Source: a candidate division BRC1 bacterium ADurb.Bin183 (GTDB lineage Bacteria > Sumerlaeota > Sumerlaeia > MWCT01). From it: a stretch of 64,000 nucleotides of DNA. Shown one piece after another: positions 27,101 through 34,675 of the stretch. The notes under the pieces were generated by a model. It had not been told where the DNA came from, ran no database searches, and worked only from the letters and a program-made list of their open reading frames with translations. The stretch is from assembly GCA_002070185.1 (NCBI GenBank), contig MWCT01000009.1, positions 1 through 64,000 of the forward strand, read 5' to 3'. Made by a program: the position numbers and the translations under genes. Position 1 is the stretch's first letter. Each line of letters begins with the position of its first letter.

Positions 27101-27942
27101 GAGGCAAGAACTTCGTTCAGAATAAGGTTGATGGACGGAGTTTTGCCGACTTCGATAAAACCAATCGGCGAGCTCGTCGCTTGGTCTTTGTTATCCGTTG
27201 CATAAACGTAAAATTCGATTATCTCGCCGGAGGGAAAACCGCCAATCTGCGCCGCATGGATATCATCTCCCGCGGCGCCGTCGCCGTGAAGCCCGTCGTC
27301 GAACATAGGAATAATATCCTTGCCGCCGGAGGGCTGCGCATTCCAGATGAGACTGACGGATTGGAGCGCCGCGTCGTCCGTAACGCGCGCCCGAATTGTG
27401 ATATCCTGCAACTCGGCGGGATAATAAGGCGCATGGGCGACATCACTAATCGCGGGCGGCATATCCTCCATCAATTGAAAACGAATCGCATCGGCTATGT
27501 GGACACCGGTGGAGCTGCTTGCCGTCAGAATCACGCATCCGTCCGTCCCCGCCTTAAAAGTCCATGAGCCGAGGAGAACCTCCGCAAGCTTATAATACTG
27601 GTCGGAAGAGCCCCGCTGATTGATAATCACATTCGCCTCCCCGCTGGAGTGAACAATTTTGTAAGGGACGTTTGTGCTGCGATTGCCGCCGCGGATGAAA
27701 TACGCATAAACGTTATAGAGACCGTAATAGGGGAGATTGGGAGTCCATGTTGCCGTGCCGTTGCTGTTGGCGCTTGCCCAGTGATAAGTACCGCCGTTAT
27801 AGCCGGCGGCAGAGCTCAGCGTCCATGAACCCGAATAAACGAAAGACGGCGCGCCATCGTCGTTATCCGCGACCACATCCAGCGCAAAACTGGAGGCGCA
27901 AATCATCAGGACAAACAAGACGGGAAAAAATAATTTTGCCAT
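24133..27942 (-). CDS. Secreted CotH-kinase-family protein with golvesin-like, lamin-tail and chitobiase-like domains
   Basis: About 1269 residues from the third in-frame ATG (27942), which follows GAGGATGGATATTTGC; ATGs at 27960 and 27954 are alternatives. A Sec signal peptide ends near SSFALD. The order is: golvesin-like domain (about 20-160), Ig-like domain (AISDVAHAPYYP), lamin-tail domain (LNEVLASNLRGAVDPDFNEASDWIEI), a chitobiase C-terminal-like domain (AEIRYMLDGSAPTI), the CotH domain (about 500-920; HNNWITAKNR, FHEWDAEWAL, RSGANDSFFGG), and a second lamin-tail-like part (IFNEYWVNDNGTV). CotH proteins are protein kinases on spore coats, but secreted bacterial forms are often linked to cellulosome-type adhesion. 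A TCAAGCGTTTAGA motif lies 56 bp upstream. Confidence 0.88.
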   Translation of the reverse strand: MAKLFFPVLFVLMICASSFALDVVADNDDGAPSFVYSGSWTLSSAAGYNGGTYHWASANSNGTATWTPNLPYYGLYNVYAYFIRGGNRSTNVPYKIVHSSGEANVIINQRGSSDQYYKLAEVLLGSWTFKAGTDGCVILTASSSTGVHIADAIRFQLMEDMPPAISDVAHAPYYPAELQDITIRARVTDDAALQSVSLIWNAQPSGGKDIIPMFDDGLHGDGAAGDDIHAAQIGGFPSGEIIEFYVYATDNKDQATSSPIGFIEVGKTPSINLILNEVLASNLRGAVDPDFNEASDWIEIVNRGPDVADLGSFALSDTSTSPTRWRFPAEAMLDVGEYLIIWADSRNTVAKAMHTNFNLSSSGERVILYDIRNDRNADRVDFGEQISDVSYARIPDQIGDWVQTEKPTPGSANVYGKSGPRPIISVPSGIFSSSFQTEIATSPTAEIRYMLDGSAPTITSPLYTKPLTISGTVPLRARAWYADMDPSPVASASYIFNPPADREIPIMDIVIDPADFNGPNGIYTNYNERGTQWERPCHVSVMTPDGSQVYETETGARIHGGYSRGLAKKSLRLYFRSIYGPKRWSLPWMTKTPLNGFQQLVLRSGANDSFFGGSSIRPTYYRDQLMRDWYADMGQRAADGFFVALYINGAYWGLYNATERITDTFMEDTFGGKEWDIVKGSWDSVQKYFIEAVDGDLAAWNEFIEWFENHDVATQEDYKSLLAKMDIENYLYFFALNIFAQNHDWPHNNWITAKNRTDPDARWTFHEWDAEWALGLNPAGWQGDTLTWARGNNYYLQRQFAMPPLSLLFDGNDIDPRATRPINGILDKPEGKSRFISALEEALNFELLPSRTLADADRYEALIKSEIPREANRWTANIGISAAALISNWNTGAANIRTFLTNRPAYIRNLISTFFNLGGTQTISFSTAGAGSGRLQIYGRIVDLPWNGVFFKGSTLALRPIPDIGSRFESWEGLIESTNPLLDYTIQSTENGQITINFGEAADILKPNDVIFNEYWVNDNGTVYASIENRPIYGDWFELLAVRDGVDLRGWRVTNNNTLSEGGINSTGGSIIFPNLPELQSVPAGTFILVIAEIHDANALNFPKDEFSTETKRMIFYVGNGNLDIQTDPNFSIATNNEALVLLAPGQTAEFSDDIGIDFIAEGSDVTPQSFGVAAHGVVFINPFAGIGGDDGAVFTNDPSGGFVNDNGADANRDDFMPGEGGWVVDPPKMYSGDDPDNPSAVNWLTPGARNHGQSALPVIAPLQIWFLY

Positions 27943-27997
27943 GCAAATATCCATCCTCATAGATTATGCAAAAACCATGATTTTGCCTCTTGCAAAG

Positions 27998-28010
27998 TCA
28001 AGCGTTTAGA
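27998..28010. promoter_or_regulatory. Putative operator, AAGCGTTTA-type
   Basis: TCAAGCGTTTAGA lies upstream of the CotH-type gene and shares its core (AAGCGTTTA) with the reverse strand of the site at 2390-2401. Confidence 0.35.
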
Positions 28011-28046
28011 ATAGATGAGGGAGTTAAAACAAAAATAATTGAAAGG

Positions 28047-28637
28047 TTATATTCGACGTTTGACCTCATTAAGCAGAAAACTTTCAATATCTCGTCTGGC
28101 TCGTTCGTTGCCATAATGCGCCATCTTATGATGGTGAGCGCAAAGAACGGAAAGATTCCATAACCCGTCTTCGCCGCCTTTGCAAAGGGGAATTATGTGA
28201 TGAACTTCAATATATTTTGTGCCATCGTCTTTGGTGAATGTATTTGGACACTCTTTGTAAAGGCAACGGTCGCCGAGAATTTCTTTTGCTTGTTCAGCCC
28301 ACTTGACACGCCGGACATAAGTTTCAACGATATACTCCCTTTTTTCAGGCTCTTCTTTCGTCAGGTCTAAGGTTTTGGTCTCTTCTTTTTCTAAATCTAA
28401 AAGATAAATATCTCTAAGCGTGTAATGCCCGGAATTATCAAGAAATGTCACCTTGTTCTCGTCCCTTAGGAATTGAAGCTGCTGGCGAATTTTTGCTTCA
28501 ACGTGTTTATTATCAGGCTTTGCATTGATAAAGATTTCTAATTTTGCCTTTATAAAATCCTGCAGAGAAAATGTTCTTGACCCTATGTTATTGCAGAAAC
28601 TTACAACCTCACCAAAAACCAATTCTTTCCATTTCAT
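28047..28637 (-). CDS. HNH nuclease with DpnI-C-like winged helix
   Basis: 196 residues. Residues ~20-75 (FSLQDFIKAKLEIFINAKPD, then HVEAKIRQQLQFLRDENKV) closely resemble the C-terminal winged helix of DpnI and Dam-replacing proteins, which reads methylated DNA. The C-terminal half is an HNH endonuclease: CLYKEC, EVHHIIPLCKGGEDGLWNLSVLCAHHHKMAH, with zinc-binding cysteines and the catalytic His. No methyltransferase gene is nearby. It may be a modification-dependent or orphan type II restriction enzyme; a homing or repair nuclease is less likely. It is AT-rich compared with its neighbours. Confidence 0.78.
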   Translation of the reverse strand: MKWKELVFGEVVSFCNNIGSRTFSLQDFIKAKLEIFINAKPDNKHVEAKIRQQLQFLRDENKVTFLDNSGHYTLRDIYLLDLEKEETKTLDLTKEEPEKREYIVETYVRRVKWAEQAKEILGDRCLYKECPNTFTKDDGTKYIEVHHIIPLCKGGEDGLWNLSVLCAHHHKMAHYGNERARRDIESFLLNEVKRRI

Positions 28638-28891
28638 TTTATTATAACCTTTTTGCTTAAAACCGTATGGCTCATCGGCTTTTTCAATTTCAACTCAGGC
28701 TATTTACGGCGCATTCTCGCGTCCTCCAAGGGGGTTCTTTTCAGGCGAAGAGCCCGCCGCCGGGCAGGCTGGGCGGTCCTTGGTGGCGCCCCAAAACAAG
28801 TGGAAAATTGCAAAGGGCGTGTTCAGCTTTCGGTGTTGATAAAATAAACATTTCGGAGTTTTAAAATCCCCGAAAAAATGAGGACACGCTC

Positions 28892-29071
28892 ATGAAAAAA
28901 GATACGATGAACCATGTGGAGAGTTCAAGTGTTATCACAACAAAGTTTCCTCTGGAGGATGCGGAGAAAGGAATTCGATCGTCACTGGATGCCCTTGAGT
29001 GCGAAGGGGCACGCTATATACCGGATAAGATTCCGAAAGGGGCTCGGAGCGAGGCGCGGCGTTATCTATGA
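28892..29071 (+). CDS. Small hypothetical protein (59 aa)
   Basis: ATG with TGAGGA about nine bases upstream and a TGA at 29069-29071. The sequence (MKKDTMNHVESSSVITTKFP...) is charged, soluble and rich in Arg/Lys and Glu. No family recognised and no signal peptide. The spacer otherwise lacks genes, so this could be a real short protein or chance. Confidence 0.3.
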   Translation: MKKDTMNHVESSSVITTKFPLEDAEKGIRSSLDALECEGARYIPDKIPKGARSEARRYL

Positions 29072-29298
29072 TTTGCGGAGTGTTGGCGCTTTTCCGCTCC
29101 CAATGGCGTAATCTCCAATTGGGTCCGCTTTCCGTCGAGACAATACAAAACGCAAGCCAGAAATGTTTCGTCATCCCGTTTCCTTTGACTCCCTAAAAGA
29201 CGCGGCTTGGGATGCTTAATATCATGAGAGACGCAACTCAATTTTCCAACGGTTTTGGGGACGCCGTCTCCTCCAAATGCGGCAAGCACAAGCAACTT

Positions 29299-29336
29299 TT
29301 GCGCAAGCGAGAAGATGGGGTGCGCATTTCTTGCGC
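29299..29336. promoter_or_regulatory. Candidate upstream activator sites for the sigma-54 promoter
   Basis: TTGCGCAA at 29299-29306 and TGCGCATTTCTTGCGC at 29321-29336, 40-80 bp upstream of the -24 box. The second is the same as 33198-33213 except one base, upstream of the other sigma-54 promoter. Tandem TGCGC half-sites are 11 bp apart. Confidence 0.5.
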
Positions 29337-29377
29337 GCATGCGCCGCTTTATTGTTCATAATAAACGATTTATGCGT

Positions 29378-29393
29378 TGGCACAGCCATTGCA
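29378..29393 (+). promoter_or_regulatory. Sigma-54 (-24/-12) promoter of the EF-hand gene
   Basis: TGGCACAGCCATTGCA matches the consensus TGGCACR-N4-TTGCW at every fixed base with exact spacing. The downstream ATG is at 29449, giving a leader of about 45 nt. Confidence 0.8.
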
Positions 29394-29448
29394 TATATAT
29401 TAATGAATCCTTATATTGGATTGAAACGCATTTTGGGAGGTATGAATC

Positions 29449-30126
29449 ATGAAAGTTTCACGAAGTATCTTAAAGGTTATCCTTCTGGCGATTGCAGCGT
29501 CTCTTTTTTTGACGCAGGGTATTTTTGCGCAGAGGCAACAGCCCAGAGACAGAGACCGCACAAGACGTTTTGACCCCGCCCAGTGGTTCGATCGCATGGA
29601 TGAGAACAAAGACGGCAAGATTTCTAAAGAGGAATTTCGCGGGCCCGAAGATAGATTCGCCGCCGCAGATGCTGACAAGGACGGATTTTTAACAAAGGAA
29701 GAGTTCGAGAAAATGCCCCGTCCTGAAAGACCCGAAAGAGCCGAAGCTCCCGGAGATCCCGCTCAGATGACCGACCGTTTTGCGGAGCGTATTAAGGAAA
29801 ATTTCGGCACAACGGATGAAGAGTGGAAAGCCATCAAACCGCTTGTGACCAAAGTGATTGATGCCCGTATGAAAGCCAGCGCCAATTTTGGCGGTTTCCG
29901 CACTCGCCGAGGCGGCGATCAGCCTTCGTCTAATCCGGCTGCTGATGCGCTTTCCAAAGCCATTGAAGAGAAAGCCTCCGCCGATGAAATCAAAGCCAAG
30001 TTGACGGCTTACCGCGACCAACAGAAAAAGAATGAGGAAGAACTCAAAACCGCCCGCGAGGCGCTCCGCAAGGTTCTTTCCGTCAGTCAGGAAGCGCAGC
30101 TGGTTCTTATGGGGCTTCTTGACTAA
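29449..30126 (+). CDS. Secreted EF-hand protein
   Basis: 225 residues; GGGAGGT precedes the ATG and a Sec signal peptide ends near GIFAQ. Two canonical EF-hand loops, DENKDGKISKEEF and DADKDGFLTKEEF, lie at about 50-90. The rest is helical and charged with a Spy/CpxP-like character (TDRFAERIKENFGTTDEEWKAI... AREALRKVLSVSQEAQLVLM). It is periplasmic or secreted, binds calcium, and is controlled by a sigma-54 promoter. A hairpin at 30145-30171 separates it from gspE. It could be a T2SS substrate or a periplasmic partner of the system; this is inference from position. Confidence 0.85.
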   Translation: MKVSRSILKVILLAIAASLFLTQGIFAQRQQPRDRDRTRRFDPAQWFDRMDENKDGKISKEEFRGPEDRFAAADADKDGFLTKEEFEKMPRPERPERAEAPGDPAQMTDRFAERIKENFGTTDEEWKAIKPLVTKVIDARMKASANFGGFRTRRGGDQPSSNPAADALSKAIEEKASADEIKAKLTAYRDQQKKNEEELKTAREALRKVLSVSQEAQLVLMGLLD

Positions 30127-30144
30127 TCTTTCTTTCGTCTATAT

Positions 30145-30175
30145 GGGGAGCCTTCCCTGATGAGGCTCCCCTCAT
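30145..30175 (+). terminator. Hairpin terminator after the EF-hand gene
   Basis: GGGGAGCC (30145-30152) pairs with GGCTCCCC (30164-30171), followed by a mixed T-rich stretch TCATCATTTCTTT. The weak tract may allow partial read-through into gspE. Confidence 0.6.
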
Positions 30176-30199
30176 CATTTCTTTAGGGAAATTGTTTTC

Positions 30200-31900
30200 A
30201 TGTTGGAACTGTTTGAAAATATGATTAAGGCTGAACAGGTTTCGCGGCGCGATGTTGATTTGTTCATCGCCGGATGGAACGGCTCAGAAAAGCAGCCCGA
30301 CGAAGAAGATGTCCTCCGATGGCTCGCGGCGGAATATGGCATCCGTTTTTCCGAATTGCAGGATATCGAGCCCGACCGTGAACTGCTTTCCCTTTTCCCC
30401 GCGCGCGTTCTCCTCAAGCATCTCCTGCTCCCGCTGCGGCGCACTCGGAATGCCATAGAAGTGGCGACCTGCCGCCTTTTTGCCACAGAGGGATTAGACA
30501 CGCTGAAACTTATTTCCGGAACCAAACTCACCCCCGTTCTTGCCACAACGGAAGCCATTCAACGGGAGATGAAAAAACACCTTGGCGTCGGCGCAGACAC
30601 CCTTGATACGCTCGAAGATGAAAACACGATTCAGATTATTAACACAGGCGATGAGGAGAATATTGACCTTTCTGAAGCCGCAGAGGACGCCTCCATCATC
30701 CGCTTTGTGAATCAGGTTCTAACAGACGCCATTGACCTGCGCGCCACGGACATCCACATGGAGCCGTTTGAGGATGAAATGCGCATACGTTACCGCATTG
30801 ACGGCGTTCTGCAGGAGGTCTCCGTTCCTCCTCAAATAAAAAAGTTTCAACCCGCAATTGTCTCGCGCGTCAAAATCCTCAGCCACCTCGATATAGCGGA
30901 AAAAAGACTTCCGCAGGATGGGCGCATCAAAGTGCGCATCGCCGAACGCGAGATTGACATCCGCGTTTCGCTCATCCCCATGCTCTATGGCGAAGGCGTT
31001 GTTCTGAGGCTTTTGCCGCAGGAGTCAACTCTGCGCGGGTTGCCCGAACTCAAAATGGCGGAGCGCGAGGAGCGGCTCTTCCGCCGAATGCTTGCCATGC
31101 CCCACGGCATTATCCTTGTCACCGGACCCACAGGCAGCGGCAAGACCACAACCCTTTATTCCGCCCTGAACGAAATCAATGATTCTATCCGCAAGATTAT
31201 CACAATCGAGGATCCGGTGGAATACCACATGAAGGGCGTGAATCAGATTCAGATTCACGAAAAGGCGGGGTTGACTTTTGCGCGGGGGCTGCGCTCCATT
31301 TTGCGCCACGACCCCGATGTTATTCTGGTCGGTGAAATCCGCGACTCTGAAACCGCGCAGATTGCCATTCAGGCGTCGCTCACCGGTCACCTTGTTTTCT
31401 CCACGCTGCACACAAACGACGCCCCCGGCGCCTTGACCCGCCTTGTGGATATGGGCGCGGAGCCGTATCTGGTGACCTCCGCGCTGGAAGGCGTTCTGGC
31501 TCAAAGGCTTGTGCGGACGCTCTGCCGCGAGTGCCGCGTGGAAGACCTTTCCGTTGCGGCGCAAACATTCAAAAGCGAAATTGGACTGGGCGGGGATACG
31601 CCGGTTTATAAAGCCGCCGGTTGCGAGATATGCCGCAATACAGGATTTTTTGGACGCCGCGCCATTTTTGAAATGCTCATCATGAATGAAAATATTTGTC
31701 GGCTGGTTCTGGAATCGCGCTCTACTGGCGAAATCCGCGAAGCCGCGCGCCTCGAAGGAATGCGCTCATTAAGCGAAGACGGCTGGCGGCTTGTGAGCGA
31801 AGGCGTCACAACCATTGACGAAGTCCTCCGCGTAACCAAAGACGTCCGCAAGGGCGAGAATGGCTATGAAAAATCCGTTTTGCAGGTGAAGGCGTCATGA
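30200..31900 (+). CDS. gspE: T2SS ATPase GspE
   Basis: 566 residues, cytoplasmic motor of type II secretion. N-terminal MshEN-like domain (about 20-140), then the secretion ATPase: Walker A GPTGSGKTTTLYSAL (about 309), Asp box IRKIITIEDPVEYHM, Walker B ILVGEIRDSETAQIA, His box TGHLVFSTLHTND, and the zinc-binding tetracysteine CREC...CEIC. Overlaps gspF by ATGA. It may be transcribed from the EF-hand promoter by read-through, or from an unseen one. PilB-type assignment is possible, but the pseudopilin set that follows fits GspE. Confidence 0.93.
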   Translation: MLELFENMIKAEQVSRRDVDLFIAGWNGSEKQPDEEDVLRWLAAEYGIRFSELQDIEPDRELLSLFPARVLLKHLLLPLRRTRNAIEVATCRLFATEGLDTLKLISGTKLTPVLATTEAIQREMKKHLGVGADTLDTLEDENTIQIINTGDEENIDLSEAAEDASIIRFVNQVLTDAIDLRATDIHMEPFEDEMRIRYRIDGVLQEVSVPPQIKKFQPAIVSRVKILSHLDIAEKRLPQDGRIKVRIAEREIDIRVSLIPMLYGEGVVLRLLPQESTLRGLPELKMAEREERLFRRMLAMPHGIILVTGPTGSGKTTTLYSALNEINDSIRKIITIEDPVEYHMKGVNQIQIHEKAGLTFARGLRSILRHDPDVILVGEIRDSETAQIAIQASLTGHLVFSTLHTNDAPGALTRLVDMGAEPYLVTSALEGVLAQRLVRTLCRECRVEDLSVAAQTFKSEIGLGGDTPVYKAAGCEICRNTGFFGRRAIFEMLIMNENICRLVLESRSTGEIREAARLEGMRSLSEDGWRLVSEGVTTIDEVLRVTKDVRKGENGYEKSVLQVKAS

Positions 31901-33123
31901 TGAATTTTCAATATCGCGCAATGAACGGCGAGGGCGCCATAATGGAAGGCGTCCTTTCCGCCCAAAGCCGCAGGGATGCCATCCGAAAATTAGAAAGCAT
32001 GGGACTTGACCCCGTTAAAATAGAACAAGGCGCGGCATCGTCGGAGCCGGATAAACAAACGCTTTCATTTTTTTCTCGCAATAAAAAAATCTCCTCCGCC
32101 GATCTTGAATCCTTCACGCGGCAGCTTTCGAGCCTTCTTTCGGCGGGCGTGCCTTTGAGCCGCGCCCTGAATATCATCCAGCGTGAAACGCCCTCAGCCG
32201 CGGCAAAAGAAAAATGGGGCGAGATTCACGACCTTGTCATTGACGGTTCATCGCTGGCGGATGCCATGCGGCAGTCGCCGGAAAATTTCCCCGCCGTTTA
32301 TGTGGCAATGGTTCAAGCGGGCGAAACCGGCGGCTTTCTGGATATTGTTCTGGGCGAGATAGCCGAATTTCAGGCGCGTCAGCGGGATTTGAAGTCGCGG
32401 ACGATTTCCGCCCTCATCTATCCGCTCGTCCTGATGGTCCTCGCCCTGTGTGTTCTTATTTTCCTGCTTGTGTTTTTCATCCCGCGCTTCAAAATAATCT
32501 TTTCCGGTTTCGGCGCGCAACTCCCGCTTTTGACCCGCATCATCGTAGGCGTGAGCGACAACATCGCCGCCTATGGACCCATCCTCGCCATTATCGCCGC
32601 TGTGGGGATTTTGCTCATTCGCAAATGGTTCCGCTCGGAGCAAGGGCGGCGCCAGTGGCAGATGGCGCTGCTGCGCCTTCCCGTCGTCGGAGCCATCATG
32701 GCAAAATTCGCCATGACGCGTTTCTGCCGAATGCTGGGAACTCTCGTAGCGTCCGGCGTGCCTCTCATCAGCGCGTTGAGCGTGGCGCGAGAGTCCATCG
32801 GCAATCAAACTCTTTCCGATGCGATGACGAGCGCCATTGACCGCGTGCGCCAAGGTTCCAGTCTCGCCGCCAGCCTTTCCGACTGCCGCGCCCTTTTTCC
32901 CGGCTCGGTCATCGAGATGATTTCTGTGGCTGAGGAGAGCGGGCGGCTGGATAAAGAACTTTTAAGACTTGCGCAGGAAACGGAGCATGAATTAGACCGA
33001 CGCTTGCGCACCGCCGTGGCGCTTTTAGAGCCGCTGATGCTTTTCGTCATGGCGGGTTTCATCGGCACCATCTTCATCGGCATGGTCATCCCCATCTTCA
33101 CACTGCAAGATTATATAAAGTAG
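31897..33123 (+). CDS. gspF: T2SS inner-membrane platform protein GspF
   Basis: 408 residues with two T2SSF domains, each followed by hydrophobic segments (about 170-215, 225-245 and 375-400). SFTRQLSSLLSAGVPLSRAL-like and RFCRMLGTLVASGVPLISAL regions are the family signatures in both halves. It couples the GspE ATPase to pseudopilus assembly. Start overlaps the gspE stop. The next gene begins only after 218 bp and has its own sigma-54 promoter. Confidence 0.93.
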   Translation: MMNFQYRAMNGEGAIMEGVLSAQSRRDAIRKLESMGLDPVKIEQGAASSEPDKQTLSFFSRNKKISSADLESFTRQLSSLLSAGVPLSRALNIIQRETPSAAAKEKWGEIHDLVIDGSSLADAMRQSPENFPAVYVAMVQAGETGGFLDIVLGEIAEFQARQRDLKSRTISALIYPLVLMVLALCVLIFLLVFFIPRFKIIFSGFGAQLPLLTRIIVGVSDNIAAYGPILAIIAAVGILLIRKWFRSEQGRRQWQMALLRLPVVGAIMAKFAMTRFCRMLGTLVASGVPLISALSVARESIGNQTLSDAMTSAIDRVRQGSSLAASLSDCRALFPGSVIEMISVAEESGRLDKELLRLAQETEHELDRRLRTAVALLEPLMLFVMAGFIGTIFIGMVIPIFTLQDYIK

Positions 33124-33197
33124 CCAGCTGATGAGCCGGTATGACGGCGATTCACGCACGCGCTTGTAATTGTTATTCAATTGTTTTGCTTTCCCCA

Positions 33198-33246
33198 TGC
33201 GCATTTCCTGCGCAACGCATCCATTCCGTAGTGATTTTTCTGCGCA
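33198..33246. promoter_or_regulatory. Candidate upstream activator sites for the gspG promoter
   Basis: TGCGCATTTCCTGCGC at 33198-33213 (followed by AACGCA) and TGCGCA at 33241-33246, 46-89 bp upstream of the -24 box. The 16-mer repeats 29321-29336 with one change. Confidence 0.5.
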
Positions 33247-33286
33247 AAAGGCGTCTATTTGACTAGTAAATAAGGCGTCAAATGTA

Positions 33287-33302
33287 TGGCACATCTTTTG
33301 CA
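33287..33302 (+). promoter_or_regulatory. Sigma-54 (-24/-12) promoter of the pseudopilin operon
   Basis: TGGCACATCTTTTGCA fits TGGCACR-N4-TTGCW at every fixed base. The gspG ATG at 33342 lies about 30 nt downstream of the expected start point. Confidence 0.8.
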
Positions 33303-33341
33303 CTCCATACACTTAGAATTGTTTTTAAGAGAAGGGGCATT

Positions 33342-33788
33342 ATGATGGTAAGCGCAAATTTTTGCAGAGAAAAGAAACGCCGACAGGGATTTACGCTGAT
33401 TGAAATGTTGCTGGTTCTCGTTATTCTGGGAACGCTGGCGGCTATCGTCATTCCCAAATTCGCCGGACGCAGCGAGCAGGCGCGCATCACCGCCGCCGAA
33501 AGTCAGATTGCCAATTTTGAAACGGCTCTGGACGCCTTTGAGGTGGATAATGGGTTTTATCCAAAAGGCAGCGACGGGCTTTATCAACTTGTCGAACAGC
33601 CGAATGACGCGAAAAACTGGAAGGGTCCCTATTTGAGACACGGCATCCCCAACGACCCTTGGGGCAATGCGTATGTGTATGAATGCCCGGGCGCCAATAA
33701 CACATCGGGATATGATATTTTTTCGATGGGTCCGGATGGGCGCGGCGGCACGGATGACGATATCAATAACTGGAATGTGAAAAAATGA
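33342..33788 (+). CDS. gspG: Major pseudopilin GspG
   Basis: 148 residues from the first of two adjacent ATGs (GAAGGGG upstream); an upstream in-frame ATG at 33282 lies in the sigma-54 promoter. The prepilin site is RRQG|FTLIEML, then the hydrophobic helix. The C-terminal part has WKGPYL and PNDPWGNAYVYECPG, the calcium-binding GspG signature, and ends with FSMGPDGRGGTDDDINNWN. It is the main subunit of the T2SS pseudopilus. Confidence 0.95.
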   Translation: MMVSANFCREKKRRQGFTLIEMLLVLVILGTLAAIVIPKFAGRSEQARITAAESQIANFETALDAFEVDNGFYPKGSDGLYQLVEQPNDAKNWKGPYLRHGIPNDPWGNAYVYECPGANNTSGYDIFSMGPDGRGGTDDDINNWNVKK

Positions 33789-34282
33789 AATTCAGTCGCG
33801 GCAATATCCGCGGGTTGACGCTCATCGAGCTCATCTGCGTCATGGCAATCATGGCGGCAATCATGACCGTCTCCGCGCCGGCGCTTACAGGTTTTTTTAA
33901 AGGGCGCTCGCTTTATGAACAGTCGCGCCGATTCCTCGCCTTGACGCGCCACGCCCGGAGCGTCGCCATTTCCGAAGCCGCCGTCGCAGATATCTGGATT
34001 GACACATCCGAGGGGCGCTTTGGTTTGAATATTCAGACGGACGAAGAAACCGCGGACGCTAAATCGCTCGAGTATAGTCTTATGGATAACCAACATTTTG
34101 AAGTGGATGCGCAACATCTGGATGCGGACGGCAAAGCGACGCTTCGTTTTTATCCCGATGGGTTGATGGATGGAGATAACCCCGAAGAGATTATTCTTTT
34201 ACAAGGCGATACGGATGAAGTTATTTTCCGCAAGACAAAATCGGGCATCGGATACGCGATTGATGAGGGCGGAGATGATTAA
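33785..34282 (+). CDS. gspH: Minor pseudopilin GspH
   Basis: 165 residues, overlapping the gspG stop. Prepilin motif IRG|LTLIELI and a hydrophobic segment, then a beta-rich domain with ARSVAISEAAVADIW typical of GspH/FimT (here GspH by position). Minor pseudopilins form the tip complex. Confidence 0.85.
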   Translation: MKFSRGNIRGLTLIELICVMAIMAAIMTVSAPALTGFFKGRSLYEQSRRFLALTRHARSVAISEAAVADIWIDTSEGRFGLNIQTDEETADAKSLEYSLMDNQHFEVDAQHLDADGKATLRFYPDGLMDGDNPEEIILLQGDTDEVIFRKTKSGIGYAIDEGGDD

Positions 34283-34661
34283 AAAACGTAACATACGAGC
34301 GTTCACATTTGCCGAAATTCTGGCGGCGATGCTCTTTATGGCGATTGTTATCCCAGTGACCGTGCGCGGAATTTCCTTTGCCAACCGCTTGGGCGTTCTG
34401 GCGGAGCGCAAACGCGCGGCGCAGGTTTTGGCGGAAAAGAAATTGAACGAATTAATTCTGGATGAATCATGGCGGGAAGGCAATCAGTCGGGCGAATTCG
34501 CCGATTCAACGGAGGAAGCGGATGCCCGCTCTCAATACACGTGGACATTGGAGACGTCTCCGTGGACGGATGATGATATGCGGCTGGTTATAGTTAATGT
34601 TTTTTACAAGGTTCAAGAAACGGAGCACTCAGCCAGCGTTGCGACGCTGGCGGTGGAATAG
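34275..34661 (+). CDS. gspI: Minor pseudopilin GspI
   Basis: 128 residues from the ATG at 34275, which overlaps gspH by 8 bp. The cleavage site is unusual: RA|FTFAEILA, with Ala rather than Gly at -1. The GspI-type region VLAEKKLNELI follows. Part of the tip complex with GspH, GspJ and GspK. Confidence 0.85.
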   Translation: MIKKRNIRAFTFAEILAAMLFMAIVIPVTVRGISFANRLGVLAERKRAAQVLAEKKLNELILDESWREGNQSGEFADSTEEADARSQYTWTLETSPWTDDDMRLVIVNVFYKVQETEHSASVATLAVE

Positions 34662-34675
34662 GAGCTAAGCAATTA

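Larger units (their letters stand above)
28638..29377. other. Gene-poor spacer with upstream repeats
   Basis: About 740 bp. It contains one small candidate gene (28892-29071) and, at its right end, TTGCGCAA (29299-29306) and TGCGCATTTCTTGCGC (29321-29336), which look like binding sites upstream of the sigma-54 promoter at 29378. The open frames at 28653-28864 and at 29062-29340 lack ribosome-binding sites and conserved features; I would not annotate them. Confidence 0.5.

Noticed and set aside
28653..28864. Overlapping short frames in two plus-strand registers
   Set aside because: No ribosome-binding site, no recognisable protein, low-complexity GC-rich stretch.
29062..29340. 92-aa minus-strand frame
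   Set aside because: It overlaps the end of the small plus-strand candidate and the sigma-54 upstream sites; no ribosome-binding site or domain.
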